Shown one piece after another: positions 1 through 6,031 of a stretch of DNA of 10,558 nucleotides (the stretch's first letter is position 1; each line of letters opens with the position of its first letter). The stretch comes from Gammaproteobacteria bacterium (GTDB taxonomy: Bacteria > Pseudomonadota > Gammaproteobacteria > Eutrophobiales > Eutrophobiaceae). Below the pieces are notes generated by a model. The model worked only from the letters and a program-made list of their open reading frames with translations. It searched no databases and was not told where the DNA came from. The stretch is taken from NCBI GenBank assembly GCA_009843675.1, contig VYCZ01000402.1, positions 1-10,558 of the forward strand, given 5' to 3'. The translations under genes and the position numbers were made by a program.

Positions 1-1170
1 GCGCGGGGTGTCGCGCCGGAATCGATCAGTTTTTTTACCGGCGAACTTATCGATGACCATCATAGCCTCCTCAGGTTGATGCAGGCTCAACTGGGCGATT
101 CGCATACGGATTCCGTCAACTACCTGATTATTGACGAAGTAACCTATATTCAGCAGTGGGACAAAGCAGTTAAGTACGCCGCAGACGCGGGTATGCTGGA
201 GCATACCGTCCTGGCGCTGACCGGTTCGGACCTGGGTTTAATCAGGGATGCGCGCATGCGCTTTCCAGGAAGGCGCGGCAGGGCAGAGGTGGTGGATTTC
301 CACATGTATCCGCTTTCGTTCAGGGAATGCCTGAACCTGAAAAACCCGGATCTCAGTGTCGATAATATCGTCTGCCAACCCGGGGAGGTTGAAGCAGGCA
401 CTCTCGATACAATTTACGGGGAATTCGATCAGTACTTGTTGCATGGTGGTTATTTGACAGCGGTCAATGATCTGGCCGGGTCCGGGCAGATAAATCAAAC
501 CACCTTGAATACGTACTCCGACTGGATAAGAGGCGATGTGCTGAAACGCGGCAAACAGGAAAATTACCTGCGTGAAATCATGACTGCCATTATCAAACGC
601 TACAATTCACAGGTTACATGGAACGCCCTGGCGCGTGACCTGTCCATTGATCATCCCAAAACGGTGGCTGATTATATTGATGTGCTGGTGAATATGGACG
701 CCGTATTCGTACAGTCCGCCCTGCTGGAAGACAAGCTGGTTGCTGCGCCCAAGAAAGCCAGAAAACTGATGTTCTGCGACCCCTTTATATTCCATGCCGT
801 GCATGCCTGGGTGAATCCGTCCGGCGATCCTTACAATTCGCAGATCCTGCCGCTTGTTCGTGATCCGGAATGGGCCTCCCGCCTGGTTGAGGCTGCCGTG
901 ATTACGCACCACCGCCGCTGTTTCCCCACTTATTACCTCAAGGCCCGGGGTGAGGTGGATGTCGCTTATATCAATAACGGGCAATGCTATCCTGTTGAGA
1001 TCAAATGGACCAACCAGTTGCGGCCCAAGGACATCAAACAGGTCAGCCAATATCCACAGGGTGAAATCTGGACTAAAACCAGGTCCTGGGGCGACATAAA
1101 TTCGGTTAAAACCTATCCCTTACCGCTGAAATTGCTTCAGACAGTCGGGAATAACGAATCGCATGGATGA
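1..1170 (+). CDS. AAA_14/DUF4143-type ATPase, 5'-truncated
   Basis: The frame is open from base 1 to the TGA at 1168-1170, giving 389 residues; the true start lies upstream. Visible are a Walker B motif (LIIDEVTYI, acidic pair at 133-138) and a sensor-1-like LTGS at 217-228. A winged-helix-like middle (about 540-720: alternating 'YNSQVTWNALARDL' and 'KTVADYIDVL') is followed by a C-terminal PD-(D/E)XK-like core: GEVD ending at 960 and VEIK at 994-1005. This order (AAA_14 ATPase, then DUF4143) is that of a widespread family of solitary ATPases of uncertain role, often discussed with toxin-antitoxin or mobile regions. The Walker A segment is missing because of the window edge, not because of visible damage. 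Only 18 bp separate the stop from the metZ promoter, and the sequence does not link it functionally to metZ. Family call is good; biological role unknown. Confidence 0.85.
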   Translation, partial: ARGVAPESISFFTGELIDDHHSLLRLMQAQLGDSHTDSVNYLIIDEVTYIQQWDKAVKYAADAGMLEHTVLALTGSDLGLIRDARMRFPGRRGRAEVVDFHMYPLSFRECLNLKNPDLSVDNIVCQPGEVEAGTLDTIYGEFDQYLLHGGYLTAVNDLAGSGQINQTTLNTYSDWIRGDVLKRGKQENYLREIMTAIIKRYNSQVTWNALARDLSIDHPKTVADYIDVLVNMDAVFVQSALLEDKLVAAPKKARKLMFCDPFIFHAVHAWVNPSGDPYNSQILPLVRDPEWASRLVEAAVITHHRRCFPTYYLKARGEVDVAYINNGQCYPVEIKWTNQLRPKDIKQVSQYPQGEIWTKTRSWGDINSVKTYPLPLKLLQTVGNNESHG

Positions 1171-1188
1171 TCTGATCTCGCAAAACGT

Positions 1189-1217
1189 TTGACATACACC
1201 TGTTGTTGTATTAGTGT
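1189..1217 (+). promoter_or_regulatory. Promoter of the metZ leader
   Basis: A perfect -35 hexamer TTGACA (1189-1194) is followed by a 17-nt spacer and a weak -10, TAGTGT (1212-1217), which keeps the key T, A and final T. Transcription would start near 1224, just before the SAM-II aptamer. That agreement in position is the main support. The weak -10 is the uncertain part. Confidence 0.65.
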
Positions 1218-1228
1218 TAACTCCTGAA

Positions 1229-1282
1229 CGCGCCGATTTGATATTCAGCTTGCGGGCGCATTATAAATACGGCTAAAGAGAA
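1229..1282 (+). ncRNA. SAM-II riboswitch aptamer upstream of metZ
   Basis: The stretch matches the SAM-II (metA motif) pattern: a GCGCC arm (1230-1234), GATTTGA loop, TTGC, the pairing GGCGC arm (1255-1259), then ATAAAT and GGCTAAAG (1271-1278), which would make the pseudoknot. The SAM-II class binds S-adenosylmethionine and usually lies in front of methionine biosynthesis genes, very often metZ/metA/metX, mainly in Alphaproteobacteria. Here it precedes metZ by about 170 nt and is followed at once by an intrinsic terminator, so control should be by transcription termination rather than by hiding the ribosome site. The class was recognised by eye from conserved blocks and not by a covariance model. 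Confidence 0.85.
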
Positions 1283-1310
1283 CCGACCTGCTTTAGCACC
1301 CAAGCTGAAT
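1272..1310 (+). promoter_or_regulatory. Antiterminator pairing of the SAM-II switch
   Basis: GCTAAAG (1272-1278), part of the aptamer, is the exact complement of CTTTAGC (1291-1297), which is part of the 5' arm of the downstream terminator. In addition ATTCAGCTTG (1243-1252), also in the aptamer, is the exact complement of CAAGCTGAAT (1301-1310), in the terminator's 3' arm. The two pairings nest, so a SAM-free RNA could form both and prevent the terminator. With SAM bound, the pseudoknot holds GCTAAAG and frees the terminator. The pairings are read directly; the switching model is inference. Confidence 0.7.
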
Positions 1311-1322
1311 GCGGGTTTTTTT
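1285..1322 (+). terminator. SAM-controlled intrinsic terminator in the metZ leader
   Basis: ACCTGC TTTAGC (1286-1297) pairs with GCTGAA and GCGGGT (1304-1309, 1311-1316) around a 6-nt loop ACCCAA (1298-1303). The stem has 12 pairs including two T-G wobbles and one bulged T at 1310. A run of seven T begins at 1316, directly at the stem base. This is a textbook intrinsic terminator lying between the SAM-II aptamer and metZ, so it should act as the off-state of the riboswitch. Confidence 0.8.
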
Positions 1323-1438
1323 ATGCCTTCCGGCGGTAAAACACGCACTCAGCCATGCACTCTGGACAGGTGGTCTCTTGCTGTTAACTGTCAGGCCTGT
1401 TTATTTTCCGTCAGGTTTTATACGGAAATGAACGGGTC
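1323..1438 (+). other. metZ leader between terminator and ribosome site
   Basis: This non-coding stretch holds a perfect 7-bp hairpin, TTTCCGT (1405-1411) with ACGGAAA (1422-1428), about 10 nt before the Shine-Dalgarno, and a short direct repeat GTCAGG (1390-1395 and 1410-1415). No second promoter, MetJ-type box or small ORF was recognised. Whether the hairpin affects translation cannot be told. Confidence 0.4.
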
Positions 1439-1449
1439 AAGGAGATAAC

Positions 1450-2646
1450 ATGGCTAAAATCGATCCTGAGCGGTACGGGGTGAATACCCTGGCGGTGCGC
1501 GCCGGCCGGCAACCGACCGGGGAAGGGGAACACAGCGAACCGCTGTTCCTGACGTCCAGTTACGTATTCAAGGACGCGGCACAGGCCGCGGCCAGGTTCG
1601 CCGAGGAAGAACCGGGCAATATCTACTCCAGGTTCACCAATTCCACGGTGCGCATCTTCGAGGAACGGCTGGCGGCCATGGAGAAGGCGGAGAGGTGTAT
1701 CGCCACGTCTTCCGGCATGGGCGCAATCTTGAGCACATGCCTGGGTCTGCTGAAGGCCGGCGACCATATCGTTTCCTCGCTCAGCGTATTCGGTTCGACA
1801 GTAAACCTGTTCAACAAGGTGCTGAGCAAGTTCGATATCGCAACCAGCTATGTCTCGCTCAGCGATTACAGCGCCTGGGAGGCGGCGATTATCCCAAGGA
1901 CGCGCCTCCTGTACTTGGAAACTCCATCCAATCCTCTGACGGAAATAGCCGATATTCAGCGCCTGTCCGGGATAGCCCGGCGCCACGGCTGCCTGCTGGT
2001 GGTGGATAACTGTTTCTGCACGCCGGCCCTGCAGCAGCCGTTCCTGCTCGGCGCCGACGTGGTCATCCATTCCGCCACCAAGTACCTGGACGGCCAGGGA
2101 CGCTGTATCGGCGGCGCGGTGCTGGGCAGCGACGAACTGCTGGGAGAGAACGTGTACCCCGTCCTCAAGTACGGCGGTCCCTCCATGAGCCCGTTCAACG
2201 CCTGGGTGTTCCTGAAAGGGCTCGAAACCCTGGGCCTGCGCATGCAGTCCCACAGCCGCAACGCTGCGCAGATTGCCGAATGGTTACGAGGCCGGCCTGG
2301 AATAGAAAAGGTGTACTATCCGGGGCTTGCCGATCACCCGCAACACGACCTTGCGCAGCGCCAGCAGAAGGACTTCGGCGGCATCGTCAGCTTCGTCGTC
2401 AACGGAGAGAAAGAAACGGCGTGGCGGCTTATCGACAACACCGAACTGTTCTCCATCACCGCAAATCTCGGGGACAGCAAGAGCACCATCACCCATCCCG
2501 CCACCACCACCCACAACCGGCTGACGGACGAGGAGAAAGCCCGGAGCGGCATAGAACCCGGCCTGGTGCGCCTGTCCATCGGCCACGAGGACGTGGCAGA
2601 TCTCAGGGACGACCTGCAGGCGGCGTTAACAAAAGCCCGGCAGTAA
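1450..2646 (+). CDS. metZ: O-succinylhomoserine sulfhydrylase
   Basis: MetZ is a cytoplasmic PLP enzyme that makes homocysteine from O-succinylhomoserine and sulfide in methionine biosynthesis. The 398-residue product has the normal length for the Cys/Met-metabolism PLP family. Visible are YSRFTNST (59-66), which contacts PLP phosphate across the dimer, TSSGMGAI (87-94) of the cofactor pocket, DNCFCTP (186-192) with the aspartate that pairs with the pyridine nitrogen, and SATKYLDGQGR (208-218) with the Schiff-base lysine K211. The 'CIGGAVLG' after it and 'THPATTTH' (348-355) are typical of MetZ rather than MetB or MetC. The start is set by AAGGAG at 1439-1444, five bases before the ATG. It is transcribed alone and preceded by a SAM-II riboswitch, so expression should fall when SAM is plentiful. 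Discrimination from O-acetylhomoserine sulfhydrylase or cystathionine gamma-synthase by eye is good but not absolute. Confidence 0.9.
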   Translation: MAKIDPERYGVNTLAVRAGRQPTGEGEHSEPLFLTSSYVFKDAAQAAARFAEEEPGNIYSRFTNSTVRIFEERLAAMEKAERCIATSSGMGAILSTCLGLLKAGDHIVSSLSVFGSTVNLFNKVLSKFDIATSYVSLSDYSAWEAAIIPRTRLLYLETPSNPLTEIADIQRLSGIARRHGCLLVVDNCFCTPALQQPFLLGADVVIHSATKYLDGQGRCIGGAVLGSDELLGENVYPVLKYGGPSMSPFNAWVFLKGLETLGLRMQSHSRNAAQIAEWLRGRPGIEKVYYPGLADHPQHDLAQRQQKDFGGIVSFVVNGEKETAWRLIDNTELFSITANLGDSKSTITHPATTTHNRLTDEEKARSGIEPGLVRLSIGHEDVADLRDDLQAALTKARQ

Positions 2647-2656
2647 CGCGATAGTT

Positions 2657-2690
2657 CCGGGGACGGAATTCAATTCCGCCCCCGCGTTTT
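2657..2690 (+). terminator. Hairpin after metZ, possible terminator
   Basis: GGGG (2659-2662), a bulged A and CGGAATT (2664-2670) pair with AATTCCG (2672-2678) and CCCC (2679-2682). A short T run (2687-2690) follows after four bases. It starts 11 bp after the metZ stop. The T tract is short and displaced, so this may be a REP-like palindrome that also stops transcription. Confidence 0.5.
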
Positions 2691-2719
2691 GGCAGGGGAA
2701 TGGAATTGATTTCCGTCCT
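2657..2719. repeat. Pair of REP-like palindromes downstream of metZ
   Basis: The GACGGAATTCAATTCC block at 2662-2677 recurs in inverted form at 2702-2717 with one mismatch in 16, and both are flanked by G- or C-runs. Each unit is nearly self-complementary. This is the layout of paired REP-type palindromes between convergent genes (metZ and the receptor gene end toward each other here). No transposase is nearby. Confidence 0.5.
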
Positions 2720-2729
2720 CACGCCTTGG

Positions 2730-2759
2730 AAAAACAAAAACCGGGGATGGCCCCGGTTT
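2730..2759 (-). terminator. Intrinsic terminator of the TonB-dependent receptor gene
   Basis: Read on the minus strand, AAACCGGGG (2759-2751) pairs with CCCCGGTTT (2746-2738) around a 4-base CCAT loop. A T-rich tract (TTGTTTTT) follows. The stem has nine perfect pairs and lies 27 bp past the receptor stop codon. The plus-strand reading also has a short T run, so it may work weakly for metZ too. Confidence 0.85.
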
Positions 2760-2786
2760 CTGTCTGGTCCTGGTTATACCGCAACC

Positions 2787-5276
2787 TTAGAAATAATTAT
2801 ATCTCAGCTTGACGCCGTAGGTACGCGGCCAGCCAGCGGACTGCTCGTCGCAACCGCAGACGGCGGCCAGTTCAAAACCGATATTCACGTTGCGGGTATC
2901 GGAGAAGTTGTCGATGAACCCGGTTACTTCCCAGCGTTCGTCGGCGCTGTACCAGGACAGGCTGGCGTTGCCGCGCCAGTAGCTGGGCATATAGTGGGTA
3001 TCGAAATTGTTGATATTGTGGAACGCGGACGAGGCATAGTTGCCATCCACCTGCAGGGCCACACTGCCGCCTACCGCCAACGGCCAAGTATAGCGCCCCA
3101 GCGCATTGAACTGCACTTCCGGTGTAAATGACGGTTCCACGTCACGAAATACTCTGCCGCTGCCATCAGGTTCACCTGAGTTGGCAACACTTACGTCCTT
3201 CACCGTCGGGTCGATATAGGCGATACCGAATATCAGGTCCAGATTGTCGATGGGGTTGGCGAAGATTTCCACCTCGCCGCCATAATATTCCGCATCGGCG
3301 TTAAACACGGCGCCGGAGGTGCCGATGAACTGGAACACCTGGTAATCGGAGTAGTCGTAGTAGTAGAAGGAACCGTTAACCCGCGCCCTGCCGTCCATTA
3401 TGGTAGATTTGAAACCCACCTCGTAGGCCAGCAAAATCTCCTCGTCGTAACAGTATTCATCCGGTGTCAGGAACGTCAGCAACGGCGAATTGCAGCTGCC
3501 CGCCTTCACGCCGCGGTTGAAGTTGGCATACAACATCAGGTCATCGTTATGGGCATACTGCAGTCCGACCCTGCCGGACCAGAGAAAGTCGTCAGTCTCT
3601 TCCTCGTGGTAGGGGAACGGTGAGGCACCTAGCGGCATGTCTCCGCTCCGAAGCCCTTCAACCGTCGCATCCCGGGTATTGATGAAGAAGTTACTGTTGA
3701 ATTCGTAATCCTTTTTCTCCCAGATTCCGCGCCCGCCAAGGGAAAACATCAACTTGTCGGTCAAGTCATAATCCACCTGGCCGAACAGGGAGAAGGATTT
3801 CGTCTTAAGGAACGCATCGAATGAAAGATCCCAGAACTGGCCCCACGCCGGCGGGCCGCCGAAGAGAGCGGCAAATGTATTTATTCCACCGATGGTGTCG
3901 GAAAGGTTCTGAGAGAATTCGCCGTCGATGGTCATGTAATAGGTGCCGAAAATCCAACGATAATTGTCCGTGTCACCTTCCAGCCGTATCTCCTGAGTAT
4001 ACCAGTCCAGGATCGAATCCCCGGTCACGATGAACTGCGGCCCGGGCCCGGAATCCACATCCAGGGAGGTATCCTTATCCTGGTCGGAATAGTTGAGCAC
4101 CGCCACCAGGGTGGCGAAGTCAAAGTCAATGGTCACTTTCCCGGTCACACTCCAGATCTCGTACGTATCATAGTCATCCAGGGCATGGTCCGTGGAAATG
4201 GTCAGCCCTTCCACGCCGTCCGGGTCGTGATAGCCGAAAAAGTCCGTATGCGGCGCCGGTCTGGTGTCGTTAAAATCCAGGTCAAACGGCGATCCTCCAG
4301 GAATGCAGTCGGTGGTGCCCACAATCAACTGTTCGCAGGAGTTGGGGTTGGTTGTCGCATTGGAGTACAGGGTATTGACCACCCGCCCCTTTGCATCGAC
4401 TTCACTGATGGTAGCGACGTTCTGGTAGGGGCCGGATGTAGTGACGCGCTTGGCGTACTGGCCTTTCATTTGAATTTCGACAGTATCGCTGGGTTCCAGC
4501 AGCAACTGGCCGCGGATCGCATGGGAATCCTCAGCCCACATGTCGGCCTGCCCGTCTGTTGAACCGTTCAGGCCACCGGTATTGCCTATCCATGGACCAT
4601 AACCGCCCTGGGCGACATCCTGGGGCTGGAACACGTTCTTCAGCATCGGATCATGGTTGCGATAAAAGCCGGAGATTCGGGCCTTGACACCCTCGGCCAG
4701 GGGTCCGCCGACTGCGCCTTCGAAACGTACGGTGTCAAAACGGCCGTACTGTATATCGCCATAACCCTCAAATTCGTCGCCCGGTTTCTTGGTGACATAG
4801 TGCACCAGCCCGCCGGTAGCGTTACGTCCGAACAGGGTACCCTGGGGACCTTTCAGGAGTTCCACCCGCTCCATATCGAACTGGGAGAACAACTGGGCCT
4901 GGCCGGCAGCCTGGTAGGCTTCGTCGACATATACTGCGTTCGGCGCTTCCGCCAGGTCGTTGAAGTCATTCTGGGTGGCGCCGCGGATGGTGAACTGCTG
5001 GGTATAGCCGGCGTTGTTGCCGGATATGTGCACGCCCGGGGTAAACTCGGCGATGGCGGTACTGTCGGTAATGCCCAGCGCATCCAGTTGCTCGCCGGAA
5101 AACGCGGTAATGGCGATGCCGACGTCCTGGATGGACTCCTCGCGTTTCTGCGCGGTAACGATCACTTCTTCAAGGGCGCTGCCCTGTGCCCACACCAACG
5201 TAGCTGGGCTGAGCAGGAACGCGATTAATGAGAGTTTCAGCACCCTGGCTGAACCGGTAACTGGAATACGTATCAT
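2787..5276 (-). CDS. TonB-dependent outer-membrane receptor
   Basis: The product is an outer-membrane beta-barrel that imports a scarce or large ligand using TonB-ExbBD energy. I set the start at 5276 (829 residues): that ATG has AAGGGG six bases upstream and opens a signal peptide, with a hydrophobic run at about 13-29 and a likely cut after VWA (28-30). An open extension of 20 codons upstream lacks these signs. EEVIVTA (36-42) resembles a TonB box, and the plug domain follows at about 45-165, with FTIRGA (95-100), NAVYVDE (113-119), ERVELLKGPQGTLFGRN (136-152) and GGLVHYVTKKP. The barrel takes the rest and ends in an aromatic residue, 'RYNYF', as outer-membrane barrels do. This subclass ('VIVTAQKREESIQDV') is abundant in sphingomonads and marine gammaproteobacteria and is often wrongly assumed to carry only siderophores. 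No sigma/anti-sigma pair or SusD partner adjoins it. Substrate unknown. Confidence 0.93.
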   Translation of the reverse strand: MIRIPVTGSARVLKLSLIAFLLSPATLVWAQGSALEEVIVTAQKREESIQDVGIAITAFSGEQLDALGITDSTAIAEFTPGVHISGNNAGYTQQFTIRGATQNDFNDLAEAPNAVYVDEAYQAAGQAQLFSQFDMERVELLKGPQGTLFGRNATGGLVHYVTKKPGDEFEGYGDIQYGRFDTVRFEGAVGGPLAEGVKARISGFYRNHDPMLKNVFQPQDVAQGGYGPWIGNTGGLNGSTDGQADMWAEDSHAIRGQLLLEPSDTVEIQMKGQYAKRVTTSGPYQNVATISEVDAKGRVVNTLYSNATTNPNSCEQLIVGTTDCIPGGSPFDLDFNDTRPAPHTDFFGYHDPDGVEGLTISTDHALDDYDTYEIWSVTGKVTIDFDFATLVAVLNYSDQDKDTSLDVDSGPGPQFIVTGDSILDWYTQEIRLEGDTDNYRWIFGTYYMTIDGEFSQNLSDTIGGINTFAALFGGPPAWGQFWDLSFDAFLKTKSFSLFGQVDYDLTDKLMFSLGGRGIWEKKDYEFNSNFFINTRDATVEGLRSGDMPLGASPFPYHEEETDDFLWSGRVGLQYAHNDDLMLYANFNRGVKAGSCNSPLLTFLTPDEYCYDEEILLAYEVGFKSTIMDGRARVNGSFYYYDYSDYQVFQFIGTSGAVFNADAEYYGGEVEIFANPIDNLDLIFGIAYIDPTVKDVSVANSGEPDGSGRVFRDVEPSFTPEVQFNALGRYTWPLAVGGSVALQVDGNYASSAFHNINNFDTHYMPSYWRGNASLSWYSADERWEVTGFIDNFSDTRNVNIGFELAAVCGCDEQSAGWPRTYGVKLRYNYF

Positions 5277-5327
5277 GATTTTCCCCTTCTCTCCGAAAAA
5301 ACCTGGCGTTGTAGTTATGACTTGTGC

Positions 5328-5356
5328 GTTATACAATAAAAAAGCTTACATGTAAA
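5328..5356 (-). promoter_or_regulatory. Promoter of the TonB-dependent receptor gene
   Basis: On the minus strand TTTACA (5356-5351) and TATAAC (5333-5328) are separated by 17 bases. Each hexamer matches the sigma-70 consensus at five of six positions. Transcription would start near 5321, giving a leader of about 45 nt. A second candidate lies upstream: TTGCCG (5392-5387), a 17-base spacer, TATATT (5369-5364). Confidence 0.65.
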
Positions 5357-5365
5357 CGATGTAAA
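5346..5365. promoter_or_regulatory. Candidate operator between receptor and RidA-family genes
   Basis: A perfect 10-bp palindrome TTACATGTAA (5346-5355) overlaps a direct repeat ATGTAAA at 5350-5356 and 5359-5365 (9-bp period). It covers the -35 of the receptor promoter and sits beside AT-rich -10-like boxes for the plus-strand gene (TATACT 5366-5371, TATAAC 5371-5376). Position and symmetry suggest a repressor site controlling both genes, for example for a TetR- or GntR-type protein. No regulator gene lies in the window. Confidence 0.45.
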
Positions 5366-5439
5366 TATACTATAACAACAACCTGACGGCAACTTTTTTC
5401 ACAACAGCGTTGCAATTCCACAACTGAACAAGGTGAAAC

Positions 5440-5847
5440 ATGGCAAATCAGCATATCCAGCCCGATGACCTCTGGCCTTCGGCGCAATACGGTTTCTCCC
5501 AGGTCGTGGTTTCCACCGGCACGAAGATCATCCACTGCGCCGGGCAGACCGCCTGGGACAAGGACATGAATCTCGTCGGCGGAGACGACCTGGAACAACA
5601 GACAGCCCAGGCCCTGGAGAACATAAAATCCGCCCTGGCCGCCGCGGGCGCCACCATGAAGGACGTGGTGCGCCTGGATGTCTACGTGGTGGATTACGAC
5701 CGCGACAAAATTCCCGCCATCGGCGCGGCCATGGGCCGCTATTTCGACCCGGAACACCTGCCCGCCAACACCCTGCTGGGCATAGAGGCCCTGGCCATGC
5801 CGGAGTTCCTGATCGAGATTACCGCAACCGCAGTGGTCGACGCCTGA
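5440..5847 (+). CDS. RidA/YjgF superfamily protein lacking the catalytic Arg
   Basis: The 135-residue product has the normal length of the RidA/YER057c/UK114 superfamily, homotrimeric cytoplasmic proteins whose archetype hydrolyses reactive enamines/imines. Family marks are IIHCAGQTAWD (30-40), 'LEQQTAQALENIKSALAAAG' (51-70) and the C-terminal 'LIEITATAV' strand. Aligned by eye to E. coli RidA, the PARS segment with Arg105 becomes PANT (108-111), so the substrate carboxylate-binding arginine is N110. The Glu120 equivalent is kept (E126). Loss of that arginine is a feature of Rid subfamilies not shown to be imine deaminases. AAGGTG at 5430-5435 fixes the start. It shares a divergent control region with the receptor gene and precedes the molybdoenzyme genes on the same strand, 184 bp away. 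It may therefore act on an intermediate of that pathway, which is inference. Confidence 0.88.
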   Translation: MANQHIQPDDLWPSAQYGFSQVVVSTGTKIIHCAGQTAWDKDMNLVGGDDLEQQTAQALENIKSALAAAGATMKDVVRLDVYVVDYDRDKIPAIGAAMGRYFDPEHLPANTLLGIEALAMPEFLIEITATAVVDA

Positions 5848-5857
5848 CAGGAAATTA

Positions 5858-6010
5858 ACATGGATGTACAGGATATACAGGATTATTCGTATGTTTGTTT
5901 TCCGTATGTCGATGTATGATTGTTAATAGACTATAATTTCATCAGGCCGGATTGCACAGGAAATGGTTAATTCCTGTATTGCATATCCTGTTAATCCTGT
6001 ACATCCATGT
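5858..6010. repeat. Inverted pair of a 26-bp dispersed repeat
   Basis: The left arm (5858-5883) and the reverse complement of the right arm (5985-6010) share 24 of 26 bases, including a perfect 17-bp core ACATGGATGTACAGGAT. The element spans 153 bp, beginning 11 bp after the RidA-family stop and ending 9 bp before the GGGGG ribosome site of the molybdoenzyme. Extra ACAGGAA half-units occur inside (ACAGGAA 5956-5962, TTCCTGT 5971-5977). A third copy is at 9449-9474. Similar ACAGGAT-rich repeats are scattered in many proteobacterial genomes; whether this pair is a mobile miniature element is not shown here. Confidence 0.75.
5909..5937 (+). promoter_or_regulatory. Possible promoter of the molybdoenzyme genes
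   Basis: A perfect -10 TATAAT lies at 5932-5937, with a poor -35 (TCGATG, 5909-5914) at 17-bp spacing. A start near 5944 would give a leader of about 88 nt that keeps only the right arm of the surrounding inverted repeat. No sigma-54 or FNR-type site was recognised. The weak -35 suggests an activator or a false match in AT-rich sequence. Confidence 0.4.
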
Positions 6011-6031
6011 AAATAAAAGGGGGAACGAAGG

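Noticed and set aside
1..1170. Toxin-antitoxin or phage-defence system
   Set aside because: The ATPase is a single truncated gene with no recognisable partner in the window, so a defence role cannot be supported.
1411..2253. 280-codon minus-strand frame opposite metZ
   Set aside because: Low-complexity shadow of metZ with no family features and no sensible ribosome site; it also runs over the metZ leader end.
4653..5228. 191-codon plus-strand frame inside the receptor gene
   Set aside because: Antisense of the plug and signal-peptide region of the receptor; no domain and no matching promoter or ribosome site.
5277..5336. Upstream in-frame extension of the receptor gene to an ATG at 5336
   Set aside because: It would place 20 non-signal residues before a typical signal peptide; the ATG at 5276 has AAGGGG at proper spacing, and the extension overlaps the likely promoter -10.
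5858..6010. CRISPR-like repeats
   Set aside because: Only two inverted copies and one distant copy, with no regular spacers and no cas genes; this is a dispersed palindromic repeat.
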